A model generated the notes under the pieces. The model ran no database searches. It worked only from the letters and a program-made list of their open reading frames with translations, and had not been told where the DNA came from. The position numbers and the translations under genes were made by a program. This document shows, piece by piece, positions 8,406 to 16,990 of a stretch of DNA of 31,329 nt. Position 1 is the first letter of the stretch; each line of letters opens with the position of its first letter. The stretch covers positions 1-31,329 of the IMG/VR virus record IMGVR_UViG_3300030106_001568. The stretch is one strand, 5' to 3'. Source of the stretch: a virus.

Positions 8406-10861
8406 TAGTAATATACCTCCGTTGTAATACCAAGTAATCTCATAGGTAGTGGTCTTGTTTGCCTTATCTCTATATTAGGTTCTAAGCTATACCCTAATAT
8501 ATAAACTTCTTTTTTACCAGTAAAACTCTCTAATCCAGCTGAAGTTCCTATACTAGTTGTAGCTATTACTACATCTCTTGAGTTGATTTGTATATTATAA
8601 GTTGAAGAAAGTTCTACTACAGCTTTAGCAATCTTTCTTGGTAAGCCAGTGATTTGTCCTTGTGTGGCTTGTGCATCAGCACTGAACGTATCAATTTCTA
8701 CATCGAAGCTTAGACCAAAGTCTGCACTGTTTGTAGCTGTACCAATACTAACAACACCACCACTACTTACAGTACCACTGCCATAATAATATACTGCACT
8801 ACCTTCAACACTACCGGCAGTTGCATGTACAGTTTTACCAATGTAATCTGTAAGACCACTAAATACTTTGCTTGTTACAAACTGTAATGCAACACCATCT
8901 GATTGTGAGCTAGCTGCATCTACAACAATAGTATACTCACCAGAGGTACTAGTTGCTGTTACAGAGTTAATGGTATAGGTAGTACCACTACCACCAAACT
9001 GAAATGTCTCACCAATACTTGGTGCATTGGTAAAACCATCTGCTATGAATGTAGTAGTAGATGAGTGTGAGCCATTAGTAAGTGGACTACCATGTGGTTG
9101 ATAGCTACCAGATAATGTTTTAGATGTAGTATAGTCTGTAGGTAAATCAAAAGCATCATCACTATATTGTTCTAATGCATATACAGTTGCACTGTTGATT
9201 GTTCTTGCTACTGCTACATAAACATCAGTTGATGTTGTAGTTATTGATTCATAGTTACCATCTGTATTCCACTGCATCCATCCAGCTATCTTTTCATTTC
9301 TTTGAGAAAGAAATACAGCTATTGTTCCATCATCATTTACTAAATAATAAAACTGTTCTGTTCGCCCAGGGACTGAAGTTAACTTAGCAGAATCAACTGG
9401 GTTACTTACTAGATGACTAGATAGTAGTGATATACTATTAGAACTATACTCTTCAGCAGATTCACTATAAAGATATTCACGTACAGTTCTACCGTTATTC
9501 TGTACAAAAACTGTTGCATTATCAAACTGTCGTGGCTTTGCTTTTGCTTGTGAGCCAAATGTAGATTGATTTATTATACGTATATCAGTTGGTGTAACGG
9601 GTTGCGATACTGGTGGTCGAAGATAGAATTCACCAGTACTTGTAAGTATCTGTAAATTCTTACCAGAAACTAAATGTTCAATCTCATTAATCTGATCTGA
9701 AGCTATCTGTATCTGTATTGATTCATCGTCTTGTGCTTCACCTACATCGAAGTTAAAGAAGTTGCCAATCTTACTTCCTTGTATACCATCTGGTAAACCA
9801 CTTGTACCACCAAAGTATAATCTTTGTTCATGAAATGTTGTTGTTTGTGGGTATCCATTTACATCACATACTACTTGCTCATCCCATTGTGTTGTAGGAG
9901 GGTGGCCCTCAACTGTGATATTTACACCACCACCATCTAATGATTCTGTTGCTGTATCAGATGAACCAGCTGTATATGTAAAATGATTATCATCTTTGAC
10001 TGTAATAGTAAATGTACCATTTAGATTACCTTGTGCTAGACCAGATCCAGATGAATTAAATATATCTTCTGCACCAGCTATAGTTATCGATGCACCAGTT
10101 GTAAATCCATGCTGTACCATTGTTACTTCTATAGTACCAGAACCTTGTGTAGTTCTTAATGGATCTTGATCTAGTGGTATCTTTACAGCACCCTTAAGTG
10201 TTGCAGTAACAGTTGTTGCATTAGTGTAACCAGTAATGAGTAACTCTACACCATGATATCTGATGCGTTTACCTACATAACTAGATGTAAAGTAATCAGC
10301 AGAAGTAACACAAGTAACACCAGTTGCATCTTTAGTTGTATTATCAATGTCTAGTGTTATCGTATCATCTGCAAATTTAAAATAAGGTTGGTATACTTTC
10401 TCACCATTCTGACTTGTTGCAAAAGTAAAATCAGTAACAGTAAAAGTTGTAGCACCAGTTCTTGTAATAACTTGAGGATGAAAACCAGAATGTACAACAA
10501 TCATAGTATCACCCGTTTGTGATACATCTAGTTCAAAGAGTTGTGCTGTTGTCCAATCACAGCTAGAGATTGTCTGCAGTAAAACACCAGCTGTACTATA
10601 TATCTTCAGTACTGTATTTTGAAATGCTAAGATATACTCTTGACCTGCACTAAAGATAAAACTTTCTAGTCTACTTTGTCCACCCAAGTTTGCACGGAAT
10701 GCTGTACCACATCTTCTTTCAATACCACCTTGGTTGATTGGTATTACGTTCCTTGCTTTTCTTAGACCAGTTCCAAATGCTGCTAGGTCAGTACGAGATA
10801 CCATATTGGGATCTAACTCACCTCTAAGAAAACTAGCTTGATGTACTCTTTGAGTAGGCAT
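8405..10861 (-). CDS. Tail tubular protein B / nozzle (T7 gp12-like)
   Basis: 818 residues, against 794 for T7 gp12. The N-terminus carries the family hallmark: 'QASFLRGELDPNM' followed by 'R.DL..F..GLRKARNVIPINQGG' and 'RCGTAF'. A 'TSTGEFYLRP' segment and 'QRNEKIAGWMQWNTDG', typical of nozzle proteins, are present. Around residues 240-320 there is an apparent insertion of the 'HGFTTGASITIAG ... NGTFTITV' type, a beta-rich repeat often inserted in phage tail proteins. The protein would form the distal tail tube and carry the fibres. The gene begins 9 bases after the adaptor gene and overlaps the gp14-like gene by one base. Confidence 0.9.
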   Translation of the reverse strand: MPTQRVHQASFLRGELDPNMVSRTDLAAFGTGLRKARNVIPINQGGIERRCGTAFRANLGGQSRLESFIFSAGQEYILAFQNTVLKIYSTAGVLLQTISSCDWTTAQLFELDVSQTGDTMIVVHSGFHPQVITRTGATTFTVTDFTFATSQNGEKVYQPYFKFADDTITLDIDNTTKDATGVTCVTSADYFTSSYVGKRIRYHGVELLITGYTNATTVTATLKGAVKIPLDQDPLRTTQGSGTIEVTMVQHGFTTGASITIAGAEDIFNSSGSGLAQGNLNGTFTITVKDDNHFTYTAGSSDTATESLDGGGVNITVEGHPPTTQWDEQVVCDVNGYPQTTTFHEQRLYFGGTSGLPDGIQGSKIGNFFNFDVGEAQDDESIQIQIASDQINEIEHLVSGKNLQILTSTGEFYLRPPVSQPVTPTDIRIINQSTFGSQAKAKPRQFDNATVFVQNNGRTVREYLYSESAEEYSSNSISLLSSHLVSNPVDSAKLTSVPGRTEQFYYLVNDDGTIAVFLSQRNEKIAGWMQWNTDGNYESITTTSTDVYVAVARTINSATVYALEQYSDDAFDLPTDYTTSKTLSGSYQPHGSPLTNGSHSSTTTFIADGFTNAPSIGETFQFGGSGTTYTINSVTATSTSGEYTIVVDAASSQSDGVALQFVTSKVFSGLTDYIGKTVHATAGSVEGSAVYYYGSGTVSSGGVVSIGTATNSADFGLSFDVEIDTFSADAQATQGQITGLPRKIAKAVVELSSTYNIQINSRDVVIATTSIGTSAGLESFTGKKEVYILGYSLEPNIEIRQTRPLPMRLLGITTEVYY

Positions 10862-10869
10862 GCATTATC

Positions 10870-11481
10870 CTACGAAGGTGTTGTAGCAGTTATATCATTC
10901 AATGCTGATCGTGTTCGTACATTTCTAAACCTATCAACATTAACTCTTCTAGTTGTTTGTGCTTGTGAATCTATTGATTTAGCTTGTTGCATTTGTGCAA
11001 CTGCTCTTGCTGCATATAAGTTTGCAAGATCATCATTTCTTGGGATTGCACCAGCAAACAAAGATGCTAGTTCAAATACTAGCACCTTTGTAAAGTAGGG
11101 TGGGAAGATACTCTCACTTGGTTGAAAGGTATAGTCAGCTATGACTGTATCACTACTAGTTGTATTAGTAAATAAATTTTGCCCATATCTGTCATAAATA
11201 ATTACATTATCACCGACAGTTACAGTGTGTATTATAACGGCATCAGTTGGTAAAGCATATGAAGATTCATATCTTGCATCTGGGTTATCAGAATTTTTAC
11301 TAAGTTGTGCCTGCTTTGAAGCAAACCTCCATCTGCATTTTGTTAGCAGATCTTCTAATGTTGTTTCGTATAATTGATTTGCTACTATTGATTCTGTTGT
11401 GTTTTGTGAAAAGCTAGAGATTGTATTTGCACCTACTAATACTAGTGCTTGATTACATATATCAAATTTACTTAATGACAT
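10870..11481 (-). CDS. Tail tubular protein A / head-tail adaptor (T7 gp11-like)
   Basis: 203 residues, against 196 for T7 gp11. The opening 'SKFDICNQALVLVGANTI' and the following 'A..LYETTLEDLLTKCRWRFA' are the standard signature of this adaptor family. The central 'YALPTDAVIIHTV' and the helical C-terminus also fit. It joins the portal to the nozzle. A Shine-Dalgarno-like AAAGGA lies about 7 bases before the ATG. The gene follows an intercistronic hairpin at 11499-11520, which may set its expression apart from the capsid gene. Confidence 0.9.
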   Translation of the reverse strand: MSLSKFDICNQALVLVGANTISSFSQNTTESIVANQLYETTLEDLLTKCRWRFASKQAQLSKNSDNPDARYESSYALPTDAVIIHTVTVGDNVIIYDRYGQNLFTNTTSSDTVIADYTFQPSESIFPPYFTKVLVFELASLFAGAIPRNDDLANLYAARAVAQMQQAKSIDSQAQTTRRVNVDRFRNVRTRSALNDITATTPS

Positions 11482-11498
11482 TTTCTATCCTTTTAGTT

Positions 11499-11520
11499 GA
11501 GAGGGGATTGCTCCCCTCTC
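11499..11520 (-). terminator. Intercistronic hairpin between capsid and tail genes
   Basis: A perfect 8-bp inverted repeat, GAGAGGGG / CCCCTCTC with a 6-base loop, lies between the small capsid-associated gene and the tail adaptor gene. Read leftward it is followed by AACTAAAAGG rather than a U-run, so it looks more like an attenuator, pause or RNA-stabilising hairpin than a full intrinsic terminator. T7 has its partial terminator in the equivalent place, after gene 10. Confidence 0.55.
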
Positions 11521-11527
11521 ATTATGG

Positions 11528-11773
11528 TTATGTACCATTAGCTACTGTTACAGTAGATGCACCCGTTGCACTTGTTACAACGACCATATCGACTGTTTCT
11601 GTGCCACCAGTTGAACCAACGACAAAGATAATATCATGCTCTTTGAGTTCGTTAGTTGCATCATTGAAGTATCCAGATGCTACAATAGTACTAAGTGCAT
11701 CAGTACTGCTGTAGTAGAAGATACCTCTTGCACCACCAGCAACTTTTAATAAAGCACTTGCTGAATAAGCCAT
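11528..11773 (-). CDS. Small capsid-associated protein (putative head decoration)
   Basis: An 81-residue protein starting 'MAYSASALLKVAG' with a conserved-looking 'FYYSSTDALSTIVASGYF' segment and 'DIIFVVGSTGGTETV'. Short proteins of this pattern, with a 'Y.STDA..T....GYF' core, commonly follow the major capsid gene in phages and are annotated as head or decoration proteins. The ribosome binding site is very strong (AAAGGAGATATA just before the ATG), consistent with a high-copy structural protein. A biochemical role is not shown by the sequence. Confidence 0.72.
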   Translation of the reverse strand: MAYSASALLKVAGGARGIFYYSSTDALSTIVASGYFNDATNELKEHDIIFVVGSTGGTETVDMVVVTSATGASTVTVANGT

Positions 11774-11788
11774 ATTATATCTCCTTTC

Positions 11789-12610
11789 TTATTCTGTGAT
11801 CTGGCACTCAATGGCACCATTGTTATCAATCATTACTGCGCCCATGGACATATATGATGTGATAAGGTTACTGACTTTTTCTGGAATGTAGTTGATCTCT
11901 GATCGGATATCTGATCCCATGCCAACACCCACAGCAGTTTTGTGGAATGCATGGCAATCACGAGTTGTACCAGATATTGATAGACCAGAGTGTGTGAACC
12001 ACATAAATCCAAGCCATCTCTTAGCTGTAAGACCACCACTATATGGTAGATCGCCTTCACCCACATATTCCATACGTGAGAATTGATCGATCTGCAATAG
12101 GTCTGCCCAACCAGCTGGTGATACAACGAAGTAACGTTGACCATCATCTGGGACATCCCCTTCACCAAATGCTTCATAAACAGTTAGTGCTTTTGCTAGT
12201 GTTAGTCCAGCAGATCCATGAACAACATTGTTGCTGTTAGAACCTGCATCCAAAACATCAATGATGAGTTGGTCTGTCTTTCTGCCAAGAGCGGCAGCAG
12301 CTGACATAGACAAGACTTGTCTTTCGTCAATGTTTGTTTTCAGTTCATCTAGTCTATCGACATAGTCGGCAGCATAGAAATCTGAAAGTGTTACATCAAC
12401 TGTTGAGTGGCTTACATCCATTGTTGGGACTTGAGCGTGTCTGCTTTTAGACACAGCTGTGCCAGTACCAACTTTTTGGAAGCGAGCTTGGTTCCCAGTT
12501 ACCTGGGTTGATCGCACAGTATTACGCAGTTTGGAACCCATACGTTGGTATGCCATATGTACTTCAGCTTCAAACTGTTTAATAAAGGCTGTACTAATAG
12601 ATGTACTCAT
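11789..12610 (-). CDS. Major capsid protein
   Basis: A 273-residue protein in the capsid position, between the scaffold/gp13-like genes and the tail adaptor. It begins 'MSTSISTAFIKQFEAEVHMA' and continues with 'GNQARFQKVGTG' and 'SDFYAADYVDRLDELKT', patterns seen in the coat proteins of many marine podovirus-like phages. A helical 'AAAALGRKTDQLIIDVL' segment and a C-terminal 'GAVMIDNNGAIECQITE' complete it. An HK97-like fold is inferred. The Shine-Dalgarno is strong (GAAGGAGT about 6 bases upstream). Codon use is slightly richer in G+C than in most neighbours, as expected for a highly expressed gene. Confidence 0.85.
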   Translation of the reverse strand: MSTSISTAFIKQFEAEVHMAYQRMGSKLRNTVRSTQVTGNQARFQKVGTGTAVSKSRHAQVPTMDVSHSTVDVTLSDFYAADYVDRLDELKTNIDERQVLSMSAAAALGRKTDQLIIDVLDAGSNSNNVVHGSAGLTLAKALTVYEAFGEGDVPDDGQRYFVVSPAGWADLLQIDQFSRMEYVGEGDLPYSGGLTAKRWLGFMWFTHSGLSISGTTRDCHAFHKTAVGVGMGSDIRSEINYIPEKVSNLITSYMSMGAVMIDNNGAIECQITE

Positions 12611-12657
12611 AATGTACTCCTTCTAAAGTTAAAGTTAAAAACAAACAATTATCCATG

Positions 12658-13080
12658 TTAGGGAAGTTCAGTTGTCCAGATAGGGCCTATTTCTTCTAAT
12701 ATGGGTTGTACTCCTTGTTTAGTTACACTAGGTAACTGTTTATAGAAATACATTATTTTTACACCTTTGACAAGTGTTGGTTGTTTAACAAAGTTAAATC
12801 CTTGCCATTTAAGCCAGTTAATAGACATTTTGTTTTCACAAGTTATGTAGTTACCAAGAAAGCTATAGTGTTCTTCGAGATAAGCTAACCATCTTTTATT
12901 CTTCTTTAGAAAATCTATATAATGTTTTTTTAGTAAGTCAGATGCAAGAAACCATATCCTGCCATGTAGAAGTTTTTGTGATGTAGGCATAACACCAAAT
13001 ATACCAACAATGTTTTGATCATCATTGAAGATGGTATAAGTATGAACATTCTTTAGTTTAGTTCTGAAAGGAAACATCAA
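12658..13080 (-). CDS. T7 gp13-like virion protein (DUF2833, acetyltransferase fold)
   Basis: The visible 140 residues match the T7 internal virion protein A family: 'FGVMPTS', 'RIWFLASDLL' (T7 gp13 has WFVTSD), and 'NYITCENKMSINWLKWQGF', the equivalent of a GNAT acetyl-CoA-binding C-half. The first usable start is TTG at 13080 or ATG at 13077. The same frame stays open upstream to 13203 and encodes family-like sequence, including 'EDCWRLAPNIRQIDKYEIAL' and 'WGVDPLQAL'. The true protein is therefore probably about 180 residues, with no ATG, GTG or TTG to start it; ATA codons at 13200 and 13194 are possible. In T7 the gene lies after gp12; here it precedes the capsid gene. Confidence 0.72.
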   Translation of the reverse strand: MMFPFRTKLKNVHTYTIFNDDQNIVGIFGVMPTSQKLLHGRIWFLASDLLKKHYIDFLKKNKRWLAYLEEHYSFLGNYITCENKMSINWLKWQGFNFVKQPTLVKGVKIMYFYKQLPSVTKQGVQPILEEIGPIWTTELP

Positions 13081-13190
13081 TGCTTGTAGAGGATCTACTC
13101 CCCATAGTGCTATTTCATACTTATCTATCTGTCGTATATTTGGTGCTAATCTCCAGCAATCCTCTGGGATTGTTTTTTCACAATATAGTC

Positions 13191-13952
13191 CTATCTGTAT
13201 AACCTAGAAAATGCATCATCTACTTTTCTTACAAATGAAGCATCCCTTTCTTTTGGATCATAGTATCTTTTATCTTTCATCATATTACGTACATCATCTA
13301 ATGTAAGTGGTCGCTCTGGTTGTGCAACTTGGTTTGCAGATGTAATAGTTTGTTTTGTCGTTTGCATCATACGTTCCAAAGCTTCTATGCCTTCTGCTGT
13401 TGCACCTAGTGTACCAGCTATAGCTTCATATTCTTCTGGTGGGAAGAAAGTAGTTGCCCAGCTATTAACGGCATCAAGTCTTGCATTTGCATTCTCACCT
13501 AATTTTTCTATCTCTTTCTCTAGGTTTGGTGCTTGGCTAATATAACTATCAACATATTGATTAATACCTTCTTCATATATTTCTTGACTGTATGCATTCT
13601 CATCACAGTGTTCTTTCCACCACTTAGCCATACCGTTATCTTGTAACATTTCTTCTGTTACACCCTCTGGTAATTTTGGCAGCTCGTATGATTCCGGTCT
13701 TTCCGAATCAGCTTCTTCTGATAATTCATTGATGATTACTTCACGCATTTCATCTTTCTTGCCACCAACATACTTCTCAAGATTACTATATGATCTACCA
13801 AACTCTTCCATGTTTACATTACCAGCTTCTGCATTCCAAAACTTTTCTGGTATATAATCTGGTCGAGGTGTAGGTTCTGTTGTTGTAGGTTTACCTTCTT
13901 CAACGGCTGGTGTTTCTTCTACTTGATTTTCAACATTATCATTTTCATTCAT
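13191..13952 (-). CDS. Capsid scaffolding protein (T7 gp9-like)
   Basis: A 253-residue, strongly acidic protein just upstream of the capsid genes. The disordered N-terminus is rich in E, T and P. It is followed by 'RPDYIPEKFWNAEAGNVNME', the typical scaffold motif in which the protein is said to have a 'PEKFWD' segment, and then 'SYSNLEKYVGGKKDE'. The C-terminus is helical and mixed-charge ('YYDPKERDASFVRKVDDAF'), fitting a capsid-binding tail. It would direct procapsid assembly and leave before or during packaging. The start overlaps the Bbp19-like gene by 8 bases. Confidence 0.85.
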   Translation of the reverse strand: MNENDNVENQVEETPAVEEGKPTTTEPTPRPDYIPEKFWNAEAGNVNMEEFGRSYSNLEKYVGGKKDEMREVIINELSEEADSERPESYELPKLPEGVTEEMLQDNGMAKWWKEHCDENAYSQEIYEEGINQYVDSYISQAPNLEKEIEKLGENANARLDAVNSWATTFFPPEEYEAIAGTLGATAEGIEALERMMQTTKQTITSANQVAQPERPLTLDDVRNMMKDKRYYDPKERDASFVRKVDDAFSRLYR

Positions 13953-14229
13953 TAGTTTTATCCTTAATTATTTTTTGACTTTTACCTTTATTAATTCTTC
14001 TCTGTATTAGTCCAACAATATATCTTTGACCTTCTAAATGCATTAGATGATCCTTACCAATCTGTGGACCAGCTACTGTTTCAATAGATATTGAACGTAA
14101 GTATTCTAATACCTTTACACCAGTTGGTGTATTAAAGGCAATAGAAAATGCTTCATTCAACATCTGTTCATCCTCTGCAGATCTTTCTATATTATCTAAA
14201 CCAATTAGTTTATTGACTTGTGTTTCCAT
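13945..14229 (-). CDS. Bbp19-like small phage protein
   Basis: 94 residues. A central helical core 'AFNTPTGVKVLEYLRS' plus 'LMHLEGQRYIVGLIQRRIN' matches the pattern of the Bbp19 family (a short domain with 'F.T..G..VL..L' and 'EGQR.....I'). Such genes usually sit near portal or scaffold genes; function unknown. The gene overlaps its neighbours by 20 and 8 bases. The family call comes from motif recall and was not tested by a search. Confidence 0.6.
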   Translation of the reverse strand: METQVNKLIGLDNIERSAEDEQMLNEAFSIAFNTPTGVKVLEYLRSISIETVAGPQIGKDHLMHLEGQRYIVGLIQRRINKGKSQKIIKDKTNE

Positions 14230-14443
14230 CCACTACTCCATATTCTTTTATTAATATTGCGTGCAGAAACCATATAGCTTTTTGTATATCTTCTGCACCA
14301 TTCTTTTCTCTATGCCTAACAATATACTTTATTGCTGAAGCATCTGGGTATGGCATCTCACGAACAAAGTCATAAGTTTGTAGCTTCTTGCCACAATCAC
14401 ATACACCTTTCTGATAATAACTTGGGTTTATTCTATCTGTCAT
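14210..14443 (-). CDS. DUF3310 protein
   Basis: 77 residues with the DUF3310 pattern: 'INPSYYQKG' near the start, then 'DASAIKYIVRHREKNGAEDIQKAIWFL', the conserved I+YI.R...K...DI.KA.W.L helix pair. A 'CDCGK' pair of cysteines near residue 16 is an added feature. DUF3310 proteins are widespread in phages and are sometimes called nucleotide-kinase-like, but no kinase motif is visible. The ATG overlaps the TGA of the phosphoesterase gene (ATGA). Confidence 0.72.
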   Translation of the reverse strand: MTDRINPSYYQKGVCDCGKKLQTYDFVREMPYPDASAIKYIVRHREKNGAEDIQKAIWFLHAILIKEYGVVDGNTSQ

Positions 14444-15138
14444 ACAATCTCCTTTATCCAGTTACCTTTATTATCTAGCACCATTGGTAGTAGTCTGGGA
14501 ACACCATTTATGATAATTCCACAACCTAATACAAATCGTGTGTTAAAGTTTTTTGCATAACTGAATGCCATAGACTTCTGATTTATCAGACAACCAACAT
14601 TCATACCCCAGTATAAATCATCTGGGTTTGCCCAGTAGCTAATACAAAACTTAGTATGGTAATGTCCTTGTACTGCTGACATACCCATAGTCTGCGATAC
14701 CTTGAGTATGTCTGCTGACTTACCATGTGTGAAATAAACCTTCTTTCCATTACTAAGTTTCAACACCATATCATCTACCCACTGCCATTTCTTTGTACCA
14801 AGAAACTCACCATATGGTCTGAGAAACTGCGCAGACATACCATACTTGATTGCTCTTCGATAGACCAAACTACTATGATTACTATGTACTTCTGTAACGA
14901 CTGGGAATATACTTTCTAGTTCTTTGATATGAGCTTTTGCAATACTTAACTCATCACCTATTGATGGTAAGTCTGGATTATGCTCATGAAAAGAAATAGC
15001 ATGGAAATCAAGTAGATCCCCAATATTGATAACGGTATCTGGTTTAAATTGTTTTTTAACTTCTTCAAGAAATTTAAAAGAATCTTTGTGATGATACGGG
15101 ATGTGTAGATCACTAATGACAAGTACTCTCTCATGCAT
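14440..15138 (-). CDS. Calcineurin-like metallophosphoesterase
   Basis: 232 residues with the full metal-binding set of the calcineurin-like superfamily: SDLHIPYH (D10, H12), GDLLD (D41), a degenerate GNH motif S-N-H at 86-88, THGK near 138 and GHYH near 160. The substrate cannot be read from sequence; phage relatives are annotated as DNA- or nucleotide-acting phosphatases or phosphodiesterases. It has a strong ribosome binding site (GGAGG). It is unusual to find this enzyme inside the head gene cluster, between portal and scaffold. Confidence 0.85.
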   Translation of the reverse strand: MHERVLVISDLHIPYHHKDSFKFLEEVKKQFKPDTVINIGDLLDFHAISFHEHNPDLPSIGDELSIAKAHIKELESIFPVVTEVHSNHSSLVYRRAIKYGMSAQFLRPYGEFLGTKKWQWVDDMVLKLSNGKKVYFTHGKSADILKVSQTMGMSAVQGHYHTKFCISYWANPDDLYWGMNVGCLINQKSMAFSYAKNFNTRFVLGCGIIINGVPRLLPMVLDNKGNWIKEIV

Positions 15139-15152
15139 AATATCCTCCTATA

Positions 15153-16730
15153 TTATGTTGGCTCTTGAGGTGGTCCTTGCATTTGTTGTTGTTGTTGCAT
15201 CTGTTGGAGTTGCATAGCCGCCTCCTGCATCTCTTGTTCACTTCTAATTAGTTCTTCTGGTATACCCAGTTTACTTGCAATAAACTTAGCAACCTCATCT
15301 TGTTTAATTAGAATATTCAACAATTCTGGACCCACCCTCATTTGCATCATACCTAAAAATCTATCAATGGTCGCAACGTCTTGTTGCTGTTGTGCTTGGG
15401 CAAGAGGTGAAGATGAACGTATCTTTATCTCTCTACCATTGACTACTGGGATTTGAATTCTTCCTTGTTTCTTCAGTATATAGATTACTCGCTGAAGTAC
15501 TGGATTAACAAGTTCAGCTTGCAGTCTACCGAAGGCAGCACCTATTTGTCTGGAAAGATCAGCCATTCTTTCTGCGATCTCTGTTGCAGTCATAGGTGTT
15601 TTTTCATTTGGTGTACCTAGCATATCGTTGTAGAGAGCCTTCTTAATATTGGTTCTCATATCTCTAAGTACAAGATCAGATACATTGAAGTTACCAGCTG
15701 GTGCTATTGGTTGTAGTCCAGATGAACCACCAGCTTTTGGTATTATAGTTCCAGGGATAAGTTGTATGTTATCTACATTGATAACACCATCATCTTCTAC
15801 TTGATACATACCAGATATACTCATCTGCGCATTCTCAAGTATAAGTTCGATCACAAGGTTTGCAGTTTTGATTGCTGGTAATGCAAGTTGTATTGGGCCT
15901 CTACCATATACTTCTCCTGCTACCTTTGACCATCTATATACAACATAAGGATTAGAACCAACACCTTTGAATGTTTCTTTCATAATCTCATGTTCATATT
16001 CTTTTGCTATGACACAATAGATATGTTCTTCATCTTTTGTATTTGCATAGTTTCTATATACAACTTCTAATACTTCACACTCTTTGTCGCCACCCTTTTC
16101 CATATCCATCATCATCTTATCAGACAGTTGACCTTTTGGATAAGCATACTGTAGATCTCTCATTTTAATTCTACGCATGCGATATACATGATCTATAGTA
16201 TCATTATGACCAGAATCAAGTGTTACTTGTGGTAATGGTATTGCTTTGAAACGTATAGGGTTTAGTGCATCACCTTCTTCTACTAACAATACACCAGTAC
16301 CTACAGCACAATCTAAAAATGTTTCATTGACTTCTTGTGAAAAGTTTGAGTTCTGTAGTATTTCAAAAACATACTCAGTAACTTCATCAAGCATTTGATT
16401 GACTTCTTTCTGTTGATCTTCTGGTATTTCAGAACCTGCAACTAAGTCTGCCCATCGTGCGAAGTTAGGTACAATCCCAGATTGTAATCTACTAGCAAAC
16501 TCTTGTACACCAACTACAGCTGTTTCATCAAAGATTCTATCTGATCTTCTACGCCCTGGACTTTCAGAATAAAAACTTTCTCGTTGTGGGAGTGCATACT
16601 CATAACACTCTTCAAAGGTAGGCAACCATAAATCTTTCAATGATTGTGCTGATCGATATCGTGAGAGTAATCTTTTAACACCACTCTCGTATACGTTTTC
16701 TTGACTTTGAGGTTTTACATCTATTACCAT
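15153..16730 (-). CDS. Portal protein (T7 gp8-like head-tail connector)
   Basis: 525 residues, close to T7 gp8 (536). Diagnostic stretches include 'RYRSAQSLKDLWLPTFEECYEYALPQRE', 'RRSDRIFDETAVVGVQEFASRL', 'GVGSNPYVVYRWSKVAGEVYGRGP' and 'MTATEIAERMADLSRQIGAAFGRLQ'. All fit the head-to-tail connecting protein family. The C-terminal 30 residues are rich in Gln and Met, a tail often seen in this family. It forms the dodecameric DNA-entry ring and binds terminase. The gene is TAATG-coupled to the small proline-rich gene upstream. (Motifs quoted are split in the protein; the longest conserved block begins at residue 22.). Confidence 0.92.
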   Translation of the reverse strand: MVIDVKPQSQENVYESGVKRLLSRYRSAQSLKDLWLPTFEECYEYALPQRESFYSESPGRRRSDRIFDETAVVGVQEFASRLQSGIVPNFARWADLVAGSEIPEDQQKEVNQMLDEVTEYVFEILQNSNFSQEVNETFLDCAVGTGVLLVEEGDALNPIRFKAIPLPQVTLDSGHNDTIDHVYRMRRIKMRDLQYAYPKGQLSDKMMMDMEKGGDKECEVLEVVYRNYANTKDEEHIYCVIAKEYEHEIMKETFKGVGSNPYVVYRWSKVAGEVYGRGPIQLALPAIKTANLVIELILENAQMSISGMYQVEDDGVINVDNIQLIPGTIIPKAGGSSGLQPIAPAGNFNVSDLVLRDMRTNIKKALYNDMLGTPNEKTPMTATEIAERMADLSRQIGAAFGRLQAELVNPVLQRVIYILKKQGRIQIPVVNGREIKIRSSSPLAQAQQQQDVATIDRFLGMMQMRVGPELLNILIKQDEVAKFIASKLGIPEELIRSEQEMQEAAMQLQQMQQQQQMQGPPQEPT

Positions 16731-16990
16731 TACACACCTAATGTATCTTTAGTCATAAGACTTGTTGCTAATTTAAATCCTTCACCACCAGAACGACCAG
16801 TAAGAAGTGAACGTGTACCTCTTTTACCAGTGTAGGCATCAACTCTTCTTTCAAACTGTGCTTGTTTATCTGCTGCTATTTGCCTTTGTTGTTCTTCTCT
16901 TGCTCTCTTACGTTGTTCGAGCAGTGTTGCATCTTGTGGTAAAGGGGGTGGTGGTTTTGGTTTTGATCCTAATAAATTACCGACACACAT
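16730..16990 (-). CDS. Small proline-rich protein between terminase and portal
   Basis: 86 residues: an N-terminal 'KPKPPPPLP' tract, a charged central helix rich in Q, R and E, and a C-terminal 'GTRSLLTGRSGGEGF' motif. Genes with a polyproline start and a 'RSLLTG..GG' ending are common next to portal genes in T7-like marine phages. Their role, perhaps a minor head component, is unknown. Both ends are TAATG overlaps, so it is translated between the large terminase and the portal. Confidence 0.7.
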   Translation of the reverse strand: MCVGNLLGSKPKPPPPLPQDATLLEQRKRAREEQQRQIAADKQAQFERRVDAYTGKRGTRSLLTGRSGGEGFKLATSLMTKDTLGV

